A DNA stretch of 13,408 bases from contig JANMOP010000096.1 of NCBI GenBank assembly GCA_031369365.1, forward strand, positions 1 to 13,408. The letters are read 5' to 3'. Source of the stretch: Methylotenera_A sp031369365. Lineage in GTDB: Bacteria > Pseudomonadota > Gammaproteobacteria > Burkholderiales > Methylophilaceae. The notes below the pieces were generated by a model. The model saw only the letters and a program-made list of their open reading frames with translations. It made no database searches and was not told the origin of the DNA. The position numbers and the translations under genes are program-made. This document shows, piece by piece, positions 1 to 6,745 of this stretch (within the stretch, counting starts at the first letter, position 1; every line of letters starts with the position of its first letter).

Positions 1-1
1 T

Positions 2-481
2 TATCAAGGCGGTGTGATATTGGTTTCGCACGATAGAGCCTTGCTACGTGCCACTTGCGACAATTTTATATTGGTCGCACACGGTGCGGCAGAGGCGTTT
101 GATGGCGATTTGGATGACTATAAAGCTTGGTTAGCGACTCAAAAAGCAGGAAACGCTACCCCCGCGCCGTTATTGGCTTCCGAGCCTGTCAGTAATAACT
201 CTTATGCGCAAAATAAAGCAGAGCGCCAAGCGCGCATTTTAGTACGTAGGCCATTGTTGAAAGAAACTGAGCAAATAGAAAAGCAATTAGATAAATTTAA
301 TCAAGAAAAAACCAGCTTAGACGCGCGTGCAGGAGAATCTGCTTTATATGATATTGAAAATAAAGCAGAATTACAAAACTTGTTAAAACGCCAAGCCGAA
401 CTCGCCAACTTGATAGACGAAGCCGAAATGCGCTGGCTAGAGTTACATGAACAACTGGAAGTGCTGCCCGAAATTAATTAA
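2..481 (+). CDS. yheS: ABC-F family ATP-binding protein, YheS-like, C-terminal part (5' end outside window)
   Basis: This is the 3' end of an ABC-F ATPase gene; the reading frame is open from base 2. ABC-F proteins are soluble twin-ATPase proteins without membrane domains, and many act on the ribosome. The visible part starts at the end of the second nucleotide-binding domain, with the hydrophobic strand and H-switch VILVSHDRALL and then the FDGDLDDYKAWL segment that closes the domain in YheS-type members. A charged C-terminal stretch follows (roughly the last 90 residues, rich in K, E, Q and L). It looks like a coiled coil and contains ESALYD and the closing EMRWLELHEQLE, which resemble the YheS C-terminal extension from memory. 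Walker A, the signature motif and the first ATPase domain lie upstream of the window. It is followed at once by a short dispersed repeat and then by a same-strand gene. The family is secure; the YheS subfamily is likely. Confidence 0.88.
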   Translation, partial: YQGGVILVSHDRALLRATCDNFILVAHGAAEAFDGDLDDYKAWLATQKAGNATPAPLLASEPVSNNSYAQNKAERQARILVRRPLLKETEQIEKQLDKFNQEKTSLDARAGESALYDIENKAELQNLLKRQAELANLIDEAEMRWLELHEQLEVLPEIN

Positions 482-489
482 ATAAACTT

Positions 490-514
490 GTGGTTCGACA
501 AGCTCACCACGAAC
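490..514. repeat. Short dispersed palindromic element after the ABC-F gene
   Basis: This 25-bp stretch can fold in two competing ways: GTGGT (490-494) with ACCAC (506-510), or GTTCG (493-497) with CGAAC (510-514). It resembles a short intergenic repeat that I recall from many proteobacterial genomes, whose reverse complement reads GTTCGTGGTGAGCTTGTCG. Read forward in frame it encodes VRQAHHER, a string that turns up as a false N-terminus when gene finders extend genes into this repeat. It begins 8 bp after the ABC-F stop codon and may act as a transcript end or processing site; that role is inference. Confidence 0.6.
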
Positions 515-585
515 GGGTATGTGATATATCCGCTCATACTAAGCTTGCCGAAGAAATACTTAACCTGCACGAAAGAAGAGATTTG

Positions 586-1158
586 ATGATGGATTACTCA
601 AAAAGCCTCACCTTGCTACACGCCTTATGCCTAGCAGAAACCTTTGATGACGGAGCAAAACCAAATATTAATTTAAACGAATATAACGCGCTAGATTCTG
701 CACATTATTTGGCCAGCTATGTCACGTTTAATGCCATTCAAACCGCAGATAGACAGCCTGCGTTCGAGCATAAAAATAATTTTGATATGTTGAGCGTGTA
801 TCAAGCCTATGCCTTGCTAACATTTGCTTTTTTTACTGCGCCTTTAGCCACCAAGACTGGCTCTGGTGAGACAAGCACACCAGATTTAACCGCAGCGCAA
901 ATTATTATTGCCAAAACGTTGTTTGCGGGCTTGCCAGAAGCGGAATTAATGGAAATTATCGACAGTGGATTTAATAAATTTAAACTCATTGGCGAGGCTG
1001 AAGCCGAACATTGGAGCGAGTTTAGAGAAAATTTAGATAAGCTTACCGTGAGTTTTTTAGTTGCTGGCACCGATGATGATAGCCCGCACGATAAAAATGA
1101 AGTGCTACCGTTATTTGGACAATTATTGAGCCAATTGTGCGAAGCGTTTGAGTCTTAA
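586..1158 (+). CDS. Conserved-looking hypothetical protein, 190 aa, acidic, cytoplasmic
   Basis: I do not recognise this family. The start is placed at the ATG at 586 (ATG-ATG; 589 is equally possible) because a purine-rich GAAGAG site lies 5-8 bases upstream. An in-frame GTG at 490 would add 32 residues beginning VRQAHHER, which are translated from a dispersed repeat and are not credible. The protein is acidic overall. It has an Ala/Leu-rich helical middle (about residues 70-110, containing SVYQAYALLTFAFF) and a D/E-rich patch near the C-terminus (GTDDDSPHDKNE). The hydrophobic stretch is short and broken, so it is unlikely to span a membrane, and there is no signal peptide. The coding pattern looks real: a long open frame, base composition like its neighbours, and an SD site. 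It lies in the same direction as the flanking genes. No function is proposed. Confidence 0.7.
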   Translation: MMDYSKSLTLLHALCLAETFDDGAKPNINLNEYNALDSAHYLASYVTFNAIQTADRQPAFEHKNNFDMLSVYQAYALLTFAFFTAPLATKTGSGETSTPDLTAAQIIIAKTLFAGLPEAELMEIIDSGFNKFKLIGEAEAEHWSEFRENLDKLTVSFLVAGTDDDSPHDKNEVLPLFGQLLSQLCEAFES

Positions 1159-1205
1159 CGTTTTTTTTGAAACTAAATAGTTACTTTTTACGTATATTGG
1201 TCATT

Positions 1206-2075
1206 ATGCAATTAATCAATAATAATTTTAGTCGATATGCAATAACTTTAATGGCTTGTTTGAGCAGTGCCTGTTCGCCCATTAAAGTGTTAAATTCGCT
1301 GGTACCTGAAAATAGCTATGAATTGGTTTCAGCTATTAAATATGGGGCTAATGCGCGACAGAAATTAGATATTTATTTGCCTAAATCAGCCAATAAATCT
1401 GCAACGTTTAAAAAAGTCATTATTTTTTATTATGGCGGCAATTGGGATTCTGGCGAACGCGCAGATTATAAATTTGCGGCCGAAGCCCTAGTGAGCCATG
1501 GTTATATCGTGGTCATACCTGATTATCGCGTTTACCCCGAAGTATTGTTTCCAGGTTTTATGGCAGACCCCGTGAGCGCAGCAAAATGGGTAAAAACAAA
1601 CATCAATAAATACAACGGTGATGCCAATAAAGTTTTTCTAGCAGGGCATTCTGCAGGCGCACATATTGCGGTAATGATGACGATTAACCCAGAATATTTA
1701 GCTCGAGCAGCACTTAAGCCGAATGATTTTGCAGGCGTGATAGGCCTGGCGGGGCCTTATGATTTTTTACCCTTAACATCAGATCGCTTAAAAATAATAT
1801 TTGGGGCTGAAGCAGAACGATGGAAATCGCAGCCTATTCACTTCGTGGATGGCAAAAACCCGCCACTTTACTTGGCGATAGGCACGAAAGATAACACCGT
1901 GTGGCCGCGCAATAGTATTAATTTAGCCAAAAAAATAAAAGAAAAAAATGGCTTGGTAGAAGTGCATGAGTTTGCAGGCTATGGACATATAGACATGGTG
2001 GCAAAACTGGCCAAGCCATTGCGCGGTAACGGCAAACTGCTAAAATCAGTCATCACTTTTATCGATCAACATTGA
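1206..2075 (+). CDS. Alpha/beta hydrolase, carboxylesterase-like, probable lipoprotein
   Basis: A serine hydrolase of the alpha/beta fold, close to the BD-FAE/carboxylesterase group. With the ATG at 1206 it has 289 residues. The N-terminus has an Arg followed by a hydrophobic run and a lipobox-like end, LSSAC (Cys23) or LMAC (Cys18), which suggests a lipid-anchored envelope protein. The visible catalytic residues are the nucleophile in GHSAGAH (Ser149), an acid in GTKDNTVWP (Asp229) and the base in GYGHIDM (His261). The usual HGG oxyanion motif reads FYYGGNWDSG (about residues 74-83), with Tyr in place of His; I believe some subfamilies share this. An upstream in-frame TTG at 1167, 8 bases after the previous stop, would add 13 residues, but neither start has a strong SD site. 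The substrate is unknown; an ester or peptide-ester is likely. It converges on prfC. Confidence 0.85.
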   Translation: MQLINNNFSRYAITLMACLSSACSPIKVLNSLVPENSYELVSAIKYGANARQKLDIYLPKSANKSATFKKVIIFYYGGNWDSGERADYKFAAEALVSHGYIVVIPDYRVYPEVLFPGFMADPVSAAKWVKTNINKYNGDANKVFLAGHSAGAHIAVMMTINPEYLARAALKPNDFAGVIGLAGPYDFLPLTSDRLKIIFGAEAERWKSQPIHFVDGKNPPLYLAIGTKDNTVWPRNSINLAKKIKEKNGLVEVHEFAGYGHIDMVAKLAKPLRGNGKLLKSVITFIDQH

Positions 2076-2080
2076 CCGCG

Positions 2081-2143
2081 TTGTAGGAGCGACGTCTCGT
2101 CGCGATTGCGGCCGTGCTTCGCGACGAGACGTCGCTCCTACAA
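2081..2143. repeat. Perfect 24-bp inverted repeat (REP/BIME-like), possible bidirectional terminator
   Basis: The arms 2081-2104 and 2120-2143 are perfect reverse complements, with a 15-base GC-rich loop (2105-2119). Each arm also contains its own small hairpin, CGACG-TCT-CGTCG (2090-2102 in the left arm). The element can therefore form either one long cruciform or two small hairpins, as REP doublets do. It begins 5 bp after the hydrolase stop and 54 bp from the prfC stop, in the gap between converging genes, where it could end transcription from both sides. The terminal TGTAGGAGCG resembles arms of REP elements known from other proteobacteria. No long T-run follows either arm. Confidence 0.85.
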
Positions 2144-2196
2144 GGGTTGCTAAACATTATCACTTTTCGATAAGCGCACACAGCACAACATAAATT

Positions 2197-3768
2197 TTAG
2201 TTAATTTCTCTTGTCGATAAAAACTCAATTTCTGGGTAACGCTCTTGCGCCATTTGCAAGTTGACGCGATTGGGCGCTAGGTATACGTATTCGTCATTGC
2301 CGTCTAAACCCACGTTAAAACCGTATTTATCGGCAATGGCTTTTAGGTCGGCATCTTTGCCACGCAGCCAGCGCGCGGTGTAGCAATCATAAGGCTCAAA
2401 CACCATTTCGACAGAGTATTCGTGCTCTAAGCGGTGCGAGACGACTTCAAATTGCAACATGCCGACTGCGCCTAAAATAAGGTCATTTGATAAAAGTGGG
2501 CGGAAAAGTTGCGCTGCGCCTTCTTCGGCCAATTGTTTTAAGCCAATTTGCAACTGCTTCATTTTCATCGGGTTTTTAATGCGCGCACGGCGGAAAAACT
2601 CGGGCGCGAAACTTGGAATGCCAGTGAATTTAAGCGCTTCGCCTTCGCTAAACGTATCACCCACTTTAATCGTACCGTGATTCGGTATGCCAATAATGTC
2701 GCCAGAGTAGGCTTCGTCCATAGTGGTGCGGTCTTGCGCCATAAAGGTAATGGCGTTATTGACCGCCATCAGCTTGTTCGTACTGATTTGTTTGATTTTC
2801 ATGCCACGCTCAAAACGGCCAGAACACACGCGTAAAAACGCGATACGGTCGCGGTGTTTCGGATCCATATTGGCTTGAATTTTGAACACAAAGCCTGAGA
2901 ATTTCGCCTCATCTGGCGCGACTAATCTAGTCGCTGTGTTGCGTGCCAGTGGGGCAGGGGATAAGTCAACCACTGCATCCAGCAAGCTTTGCACGCCAAA
3001 GTTGTTAATGGCCGAGCCAAAATATACTGGCGTTTGCTTACCACCTAAAAATCTTGCCGCGTCAAACGTATGCGATGCACCGCGAACTAATTCAATATCC
3101 ACACGCAATTGCGCTGCCACATGACCCAGTAGCTCGTCAAGGCGCGGATTATCTAGGCCTACAATCACCTCTGACGTACCTTTTTCTGCCCGTGGATCGA
3201 AAAACGAAATGGTGTCAGTGTAAAGATTGTAAACACCACGAAAGCTTTTACCCATGCCAATCGGCCAAGTCATTGGCGCGCATTCCATGCCCAGCGTGGT
3301 TTCTATCTCATCCAGCAACTCAATCGGCTCGCGGCTCTCGCGGTCTAGCTTATTGATAAACGTAATAATCGGCGTATCGCGCATTCTACAAACATTCAGC
3401 AGCTTGATGGTTTGCGCTTCCACACCATTCACAGCGTCAATTACCATCACCGCCGAGTCAACAGCCGTCAGCGTTCTATAAGTATCTTCAGAGAAGTCAT
3501 CATGGCCAGGGGTATCCAGCAGGTTAATCATGTGTTCGCGATACGGAAACTGCATGACGCTTGATGTGACCGAAATGCCACGTTGCTTCTCAAGCTCCAT
3601 CCAATCCGATGTTGCATGGCGCGAAGCCTTGCGCCCACGCACCTCACCCGCTACTTGAATCGCACCTCCAAACCATAATAGCTTCTCGGTAAGCGTAGTT
3701 TTACCCGCATCGGGGTGAGAGATGATGGCGAAAGTACGGCGGCGGGAGATTTCTTGTTGTAGCGACAT
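2197..3768 (-). CDS. prfC: Peptide chain release factor 3 (RF3)
   Basis: RF3 is the translational GTPase that recycles RF1 and RF2 from the ribosome after peptide release. The 523-residue length matches the family (529 in E. coli). GTPase motifs in order: G1 SHPDAGKTT (residues 17-25), G2 in EKQRGISVTSS (Thr68), G3 DTPGHDDFSEDT (from 85), G4 NKLD (139-142) and G5 GSAINNFGV. The insert EVRGRKASRHATSDWMELE before G2 is typical of RF3 and separates it from EF-G. The C-terminal domain has GMLQFEVVSHRLEHEY, also typical. The ATG at 3768 is chosen because MSLQQEISRRRTFAI aligns with the start of known RF3 proteins. An upstream TTG at 3816 would add 16 unlikely residues, and neither start has a clear SD site. 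It lies downstream of acs in the same direction, separated by about 0.9 kb of repeats, so it probably has its own promoter. Confidence 0.97.
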   Translation of the reverse strand: MSLQQEISRRRTFAIISHPDAGKTTLTEKLLWFGGAIQVAGEVRGRKASRHATSDWMELEKQRGISVTSSVMQFPYREHMINLLDTPGHDDFSEDTYRTLTAVDSAVMVIDAVNGVEAQTIKLLNVCRMRDTPIITFINKLDRESREPIELLDEIETTLGMECAPMTWPIGMGKSFRGVYNLYTDTISFFDPRAEKGTSEVIVGLDNPRLDELLGHVAAQLRVDIELVRGASHTFDAARFLGGKQTPVYFGSAINNFGVQSLLDAVVDLSPAPLARNTATRLVAPDEAKFSGFVFKIQANMDPKHRDRIAFLRVCSGRFERGMKIKQISTNKLMAVNNAITFMAQDRTTMDEAYSGDIIGIPNHGTIKVGDTFSEGEALKFTGIPSFAPEFFRRARIKNPMKMKQLQIGLKQLAEEGAAQLFRPLLSNDLILGAVGMLQFEVVSHRLEHEYSVEMVFEPYDCYTARWLRGKDADLKAIADKYGFNVGLDGNDEYVYLAPNRVNLQMAQERYPEIEFLSTREIN

Positions 3769-3827
3769 GGCGAATGCTTGAATTTGGGAAAGCGCTATTT
3801 TACCTGAAATATACAACCAATCTCGTC

Positions 3828-3847
3828 ATTCCGTGCTGACACGGAAT
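3828..3847. repeat. Short hairpin element ATTCCGTG-ctga-CACGGAAT
   Basis: A perfect 8-bp stem (3828-3835 with 3840-3847) around a 4-base loop. The ATTCC...GGAAT layout preceded by CGTC recalls the small ATTCCC-N-GGGAAT repeats scattered between genes of many proteobacteria (dRS3-like). It sits 60 bp upstream of the prfC start codon, where a prfC promoter or leader would be expected, so it may lie in or near the prfC 5' leader. Family membership is a guess from pattern. Confidence 0.6.
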
Positions 3848-3930
3848 TCAGTGGTTTTTATCCCTCGCCCTCTAAGGGGGAGGGTTAGGGCGGGGGGGGG
3901 GTGAAATGGTTTAACTTTAACAATACTTTT

Positions 3931-3978
3931 TCGCCTTTAGGCGAGGTACTTTATTTTGCTTGTCCAAAATAAAGTACC
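3931..3978. other. Conserved double hairpin, copy A
   Basis: Two adjacent perfect hairpins: TCGCC-TTTA-GGCGA (3931-3944, 5-bp stem) followed directly by a 14-bp stem GGTACTTTATTTTG (3945-3958) with CAAAATAAAGTACC (3965-3978) around the loop CTTGTC. Compared with the copy at 4303-4350, all six stem differences form compensated pairs and the four remaining differences are in loops. The structure is seen directly; its role is unknown. Confidence 0.85.
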
Positions 3979-4150
3979 CAAACAAAAAGACACCCCCTGC
4001 CGCTTGTTCCCTGCGCTGATTCAAAAAGTTGGGCGCTGCGGAACTCGCCCTAACAAGCCACAAAGTACGTGGCTTGTCGCGGAGCTCAGACAGTCCTCGC
4101 TAAAATCCCCCAACTTTTTAAATCATCACAGGCGCGGCAGTAGGGGAGTA

Positions 4151-4221
4151 AAAGTCAAAGTCAAAGTCAAAAGCAAAAGCAAAGCAATAGCAATAGCAAT
4201 AGCAATAGCAATAGCAATAGC
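4151..4221. repeat. Three-type hexamer array, copy A
   Basis: AAAGTC x3 (4151-4168), AAAAGC x2 (4169-4180), a shortened AAAGC (4181-4185), then AATAGC x6 (4186-4221). The switch between related hexamers suggests slipped-strand expansion of variant seeds. One frame reads Lys-Val, Lys-Ser and Ala-Ile repeats, while the other strand reads Phe-Asp and Cys-Tyr repeats. Neither looks like a protein. Confidence 0.92.
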
Positions 4222-4302
4222 AGGTATGTGCGTATGCCCCTCGCCCGCTTGCGGGAGAGGGGTTGGGGAGAGGGGCAATGGTGCTAACTTTAACCATTCC
4301 TT

Positions 4303-4350
4303 TTGCCCCTAGGCAAGTTACTTTCTTTTGCTTGCTCAAAAGAAAGTAAC
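4303..4350. other. Conserved double hairpin, copy B
   Basis: TTGCC-CCTA-GGCAA (4303-4316, 5-bp stem) followed directly by a 14-bp stem GTTACTTTCTTTTG (4317-4330) with CAAAAGAAAGTAAC (4337-4350) around the loop CTTGCT. Every stem change relative to copy A is compensated on the other side of the stem. Confidence 0.85.
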
Positions 4351-4498
4351 CAAAGAAAAGAGCACCCCCTGCCACGGCCTTCGGCTTCCCTGCGCTGCTT
4401 TAAAAAGTTGGGCGCTGCGGAACTCGCTTCGCTCAGACAGTCCTCGCTCAAACCCTCCCAACTTTTTAAATCATCACAGGCGCGGCAGCAGGGGAGTT

Positions 4499-4546
4499 AA
4501 AGTCAAAGTCAAAGTCAAAGTCAAAAGCAAAAGCAAAAGCAAAAGC
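4499..4546. repeat. Two-type hexamer array, copy B
   Basis: AAAGTC x4 (4499-4522) followed by AAAAGC x4 (4523-4546), then a poly-A-rich fade-out. It is homologous to the first two types of array A; the AATAGC type is absent here. Confidence 0.92.
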
Positions 4547-4548
4547 AA

Positions 4549-4665
4549 AAATAATCACAAGCTCTGCAGCAGGGGTAATTTAACGTCAAAACTTTTCGAA
4601 GTTTCATGGTTTGGAGCGCAAAGCTACAAGGTGAATGCCGAAGGCAGAGAGAGTGCCCAGGAGCT
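4549..4665. repeat. Degenerate third remnant of the repeat unit plus unassigned spacer
   Basis: 4549-4575 matches 4468-4494 of copy B at 23 of 27 positions by eye, covering the AAATCATCACA...GCAGCAGGGG segment just before the hexamer array. It is followed by a decayed TAACGTCAAAAC where the array would begin. The rest (4591-4665), up to the acs stop codon, holds no gene or strong terminator that I can see, only a small TGCC-GAA-GGCA stem near 4635. Confidence 0.6.
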
Positions 4666-6654
4666 TTAACGCACCACTTCTTTCAACTGCTCCAAAATCG
4701 CAGGGTTATCTAGTGTTGAAATATCGCTTGTAATCTCTTCACCTTTGGCAAGGCTGCGGAGCAAACGGCGCATAATCTTGCCGCTACGTGTTTTTGGTAA
4801 ATTATCACCAAAGCGAATATCATCAGGCTTGGCAATCGGGCCGATTTCTTTGCCAACCCAATTTCGTAAGTTTTCGACTATTTTTTTAGCCTCGTCTCCA
4901 GTAGGTCGCGCGCCTTTAAGCACCACATAAGCGACGACGGACTCGCCTTTAATGTCGTGCGGTTTGCCGACTACGGCGGCTTCTGCGACTAATGGGTTAG
5001 ATACCAGTGCGGATTCAATTTCCATGGTGCCTAGGCGGTGACCAGATACATTTAGCACGTCGTCAATTCTGCCCATAATGGTGAAGTTGCCAGTCTTGGC
5101 ATCGCGCACAGCGCCGTCACCTGCTAAATAGGTTGTGCCGCCCAAATCGGCTGGATAGTAGCTAGAAACGTAGCGCTCGGCATCGTTGTAGATAGTCCGA
5201 ATCATACTTGGCCATGGTTTTTTAATAACTAATAGCCCGCCAGTGCCCCAAGGTACATCTTTGCCAGTTTCATCTACCACTGCTATATCGATACCCGGGA
5301 ATGGTAATGTGCATGAGCCAGGAACAAGCGCTGTAGCGCCTGGTAGCGGTGTAATCACATGGCCACCTGTTTCGGTTTGCCAAAAAGTATCTACAATTGG
5401 ACATTTGCTGCTGCCAATATTTTCAAAATACCACATCCAAGCTTGCGGGTTAATTGGCTCGCCCACGCTGCCCAAAATTCGCAAGCTGCTTAAATCGTAA
5501 TTTTTTGGGTGTGTGCTTGGCGTGGTTTCTGCGGCTTTAATAAGCGAACGAATAGCCGTTGGTGCGGTGTAAAAAATCGAAACCTTGTGCTTTGCTATCA
5601 TCTGCCAAAAACGGCCAGCATCTGGGTAAGTGGGAATACCTTCAAAAATAATCTGCGTCGCGCCCATCGCCAATGGGCCGTAAGCCACGTAGGTATGACC
5701 CGTAATCCAGCCTACATCGGCCGTGCACCAAAACACATCGTTATCTTTGATGTCGAATGTCCAGCGCATGGTGTTTAGCGCGTGTAGCAAATAGCCCGCA
5801 GAGCTATGTTGCACTCCTTTTGGCCTGCCTGTTGAGCCGCTTGTGTAAAGCAGAAATAATGGATGTTCCGCGCTCACCATCACAGGCTCGCAGGTGTCGG
5901 CAACACCTGCAATCAAGTCGCTCCACCAAATATCGCGGTTTGAATGATTGGTATTCCAAGCGACTTCTTGGCCTGTTTTTTTAAGCACGATAACTTTTTG
6001 AATGCTCTCACAACCACCCATCGCAATAGCTTCATCTACCGCATTTTTCAATGGCAGCGTTTTACCACCGCGAAATTGGCCGTCAGAGGTAATAATGGCA
6101 GCAGCGCCTGCATCTAAAATGCGTTCATGAATGCTTTTAGCAGAAAAACCGCCGAAAACAACCGAGTGAACAAGCCCAAGCCGCGCGCAAGCTTGCATGG
6201 CAACAACTGCCTCAATGCCCATTGGCAAGTAAATAATCACGCGCTCGCCAATGTTAAGATTAAGCTTTTTTAAGCCATTGGCAAATTGGCACACGTGGGT
6301 GTAAAGCTCTTTATAAGTGACGTTTTTAGTGTCGCCATTATCGGCCTCAAAAATGATGGCAACTTTGTTGGGGATAGTCTTGAGGTGTTTATCGAGGCAA
6401 TTGGCAGAAACGTTGAGCTCGCCATCTTCAAACCATTTATAAAACGGAGCTTTATCTTCATTAAGCGTTTTGGTAAAAGGTTTACTCCACATCAAAAGCT
6501 CGCGCGCTAGTTTCGCCCAAGCGCTTTCGTAATCGGCAGAAAAATCGGCGCAAAGCGCGTTGTAGGCGGCCATGCCAGATACATTAGCTTGTTGTTTAAA
6601 CGTTTCAGATGGCTCAAAAACGCGACTTTCGTGAAGAACTGACTCAATTGACAT
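4666..6654 (-). CDS. acs: Acetyl-CoA synthetase (AMP-forming)
   Basis: Acs activates acetate with ATP to acetyl-AMP and then to acetyl-CoA in the cytoplasm. The 662-residue length is typical (652 in E. coli). Visible motifs: the phosphate-binding loop TSGSTGRPKG (271-280); ADVGWITGHTYV (from 312), typical of the acetate enzyme; DTFWQTETGG (422-431), whose Trp425 matches the tryptophan that limits the acyl pocket to acetate; the hinge region GRIDDVLNVSGHRLGT (528-543); and the C-terminal PKTRSGKIMRR with Lys626, the lysine acetylated by Pat-type enzymes and freed by CobB in other bacteria. The ATG is well placed, with GGGAG at 6668-6664 and a 9-base spacing. It is divergent from glnE. The 3' end runs into the repeat block without a clear simple terminator. 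Confidence 0.97.
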   Translation of the reverse strand: MSIESVLHESRVFEPSETFKQQANVSGMAAYNALCADFSADYESAWAKLARELLMWSKPFTKTLNEDKAPFYKWFEDGELNVSANCLDKHLKTIPNKVAIIFEADNGDTKNVTYKELYTHVCQFANGLKKLNLNIGERVIIYLPMGIEAVVAMQACARLGLVHSVVFGGFSAKSIHERILDAGAAAIITSDGQFRGGKTLPLKNAVDEAIAMGGCESIQKVIVLKKTGQEVAWNTNHSNRDIWWSDLIAGVADTCEPVMVSAEHPLFLLYTSGSTGRPKGVQHSSAGYLLHALNTMRWTFDIKDNDVFWCTADVGWITGHTYVAYGPLAMGATQIIFEGIPTYPDAGRFWQMIAKHKVSIFYTAPTAIRSLIKAAETTPSTHPKNYDLSSLRILGSVGEPINPQAWMWYFENIGSSKCPIVDTFWQTETGGHVITPLPGATALVPGSCTLPFPGIDIAVVDETGKDVPWGTGGLLVIKKPWPSMIRTIYNDAERYVSSYYPADLGGTTYLAGDGAVRDAKTGNFTIMGRIDDVLNVSGHRLGTMEIESALVSNPLVAEAAVVGKPHDIKGESVVAYVVLKGARPTGDEAKKIVENLRNWVGKEIGPIAKPDDIRFGDNLPKTRSGKIMRRLLRSLAKGEEITSDISTLDNPAILEQLKEVVR

Positions 6655-6745
6655 ACTGCCAAACTCCCAAAACCTACTTTGTATTTATGATGTTTAATGT
6701 AAGATGTTACACGTTGTTAATACAATATATTACCTTAAAAAACTG
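6655..6745. promoter_or_regulatory. Divergent acs/glnE intergenic region with acs ribosome binding site
   Basis: This 91-bp AT-rich gap must hold the acs promoter and, unless glnE has an internal start, the glnE promoter too. The acs SD (GGGAG on the minus strand, 6664-6668) is clear. I could not assign convincing -35/-10 pairs on either strand. If glnE starts at 6704 instead, the gap shrinks to 49 bp, which is tight for two promoters. Confidence 0.4.

Larger units (their letters stand above)
3862..4221. repeat. Composite intergenic repeat unit, copy A (about 360 bp)
   Basis: This is the first of two tandem copies whose landmarks are 372-376 bp apart. Order of parts: a GC-rich block starting CCCTCGCCC (3862) and running into a G10 tract (3892-3901); the conserved TAACTTTAAC; a double hairpin (3931-3978); an outer stem CCCCCTGCCGC (3993-4003) pairing with GCGGCAG-TA-GGGG (4134-4146, TA bulged); an inner stem AAAAAGTTGGG (4023-4033) with CCCAACTTTTT (4109-4119); and a hexamer array (4151-4221). 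Copy A carries an extra palindrome inside the inner loop, ACAAGCCAC (4053-4061) with GTGGCTTGT (4069-4077), where copy B has only a few bases. Short open frames crossing it encode lysine/valine or alanine/isoleucine runs and are not credible genes. I recall such translated strings in databases as hypothetical proteins, so the family is probably widespread. Confidence 0.85.
4238..4546. repeat. Composite intergenic repeat unit, copy B (about 310 bp)
   Basis: The second tandem copy has the same order of parts as copy A: a GC block starting CCCTCGCCC (4238) with an internal CCCGCTTGCGGG palindrome; CTAACTTTAACC; the double hairpin (4303-4350); an outer stem CCCCCTGCC (4365-4373) with GGCAG-CA-GGGG (4484-4494); an inner stem TTTAAAAAGTTGGG (4399-4412) with CCCAACTTTTTAAA (4457-4470), a perfect 14 bp; and a hexamer array (4499-4546). 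It has an extra GCCTTCGGC mini-palindrome near 4377 and lacks the 9-bp palindrome found in copy A, so the copies differ by hairpin-sized insertions and deletions inside loops. It lies downstream of acs and upstream of prfC. No gene is supported in it. Confidence 0.85.

Noticed and set aside
490..585. N-terminal extension VRQAHHER... of the hypothetical protein
   Set aside because: It is encoded by a dispersed repeat, and a better ATG with an SD site lies at 586.
807..1070. Minus-strand open frame inside the hypothetical gene
   Set aside because: It lies wholly antisense to a frame with a better start signal and has a low-complexity Ser/Asn/Ala-rich composition, typical of a shadow frame.
2459..3481. 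Several plus-strand open frames opposite prfC
   Set aside because: They are antisense to a fully conserved RF3 sequence and show no recognisable domain.
4151..4546. Possible CRISPR array
   Set aside because: The repeats are contiguous hexamers with no unique spacers, and no cas genes are present.
3956..4669. Open frames through the repeat block encoding Lys-Val/Lys-Ser, Ala-Ile or Phe-Asp/Cys-Tyr runs
   Set aside because: They are translations of hexamer arrays and palindromes, have no SD sites, overlap on both strands, and reflect DNA repeat structure instead of protein constraint.
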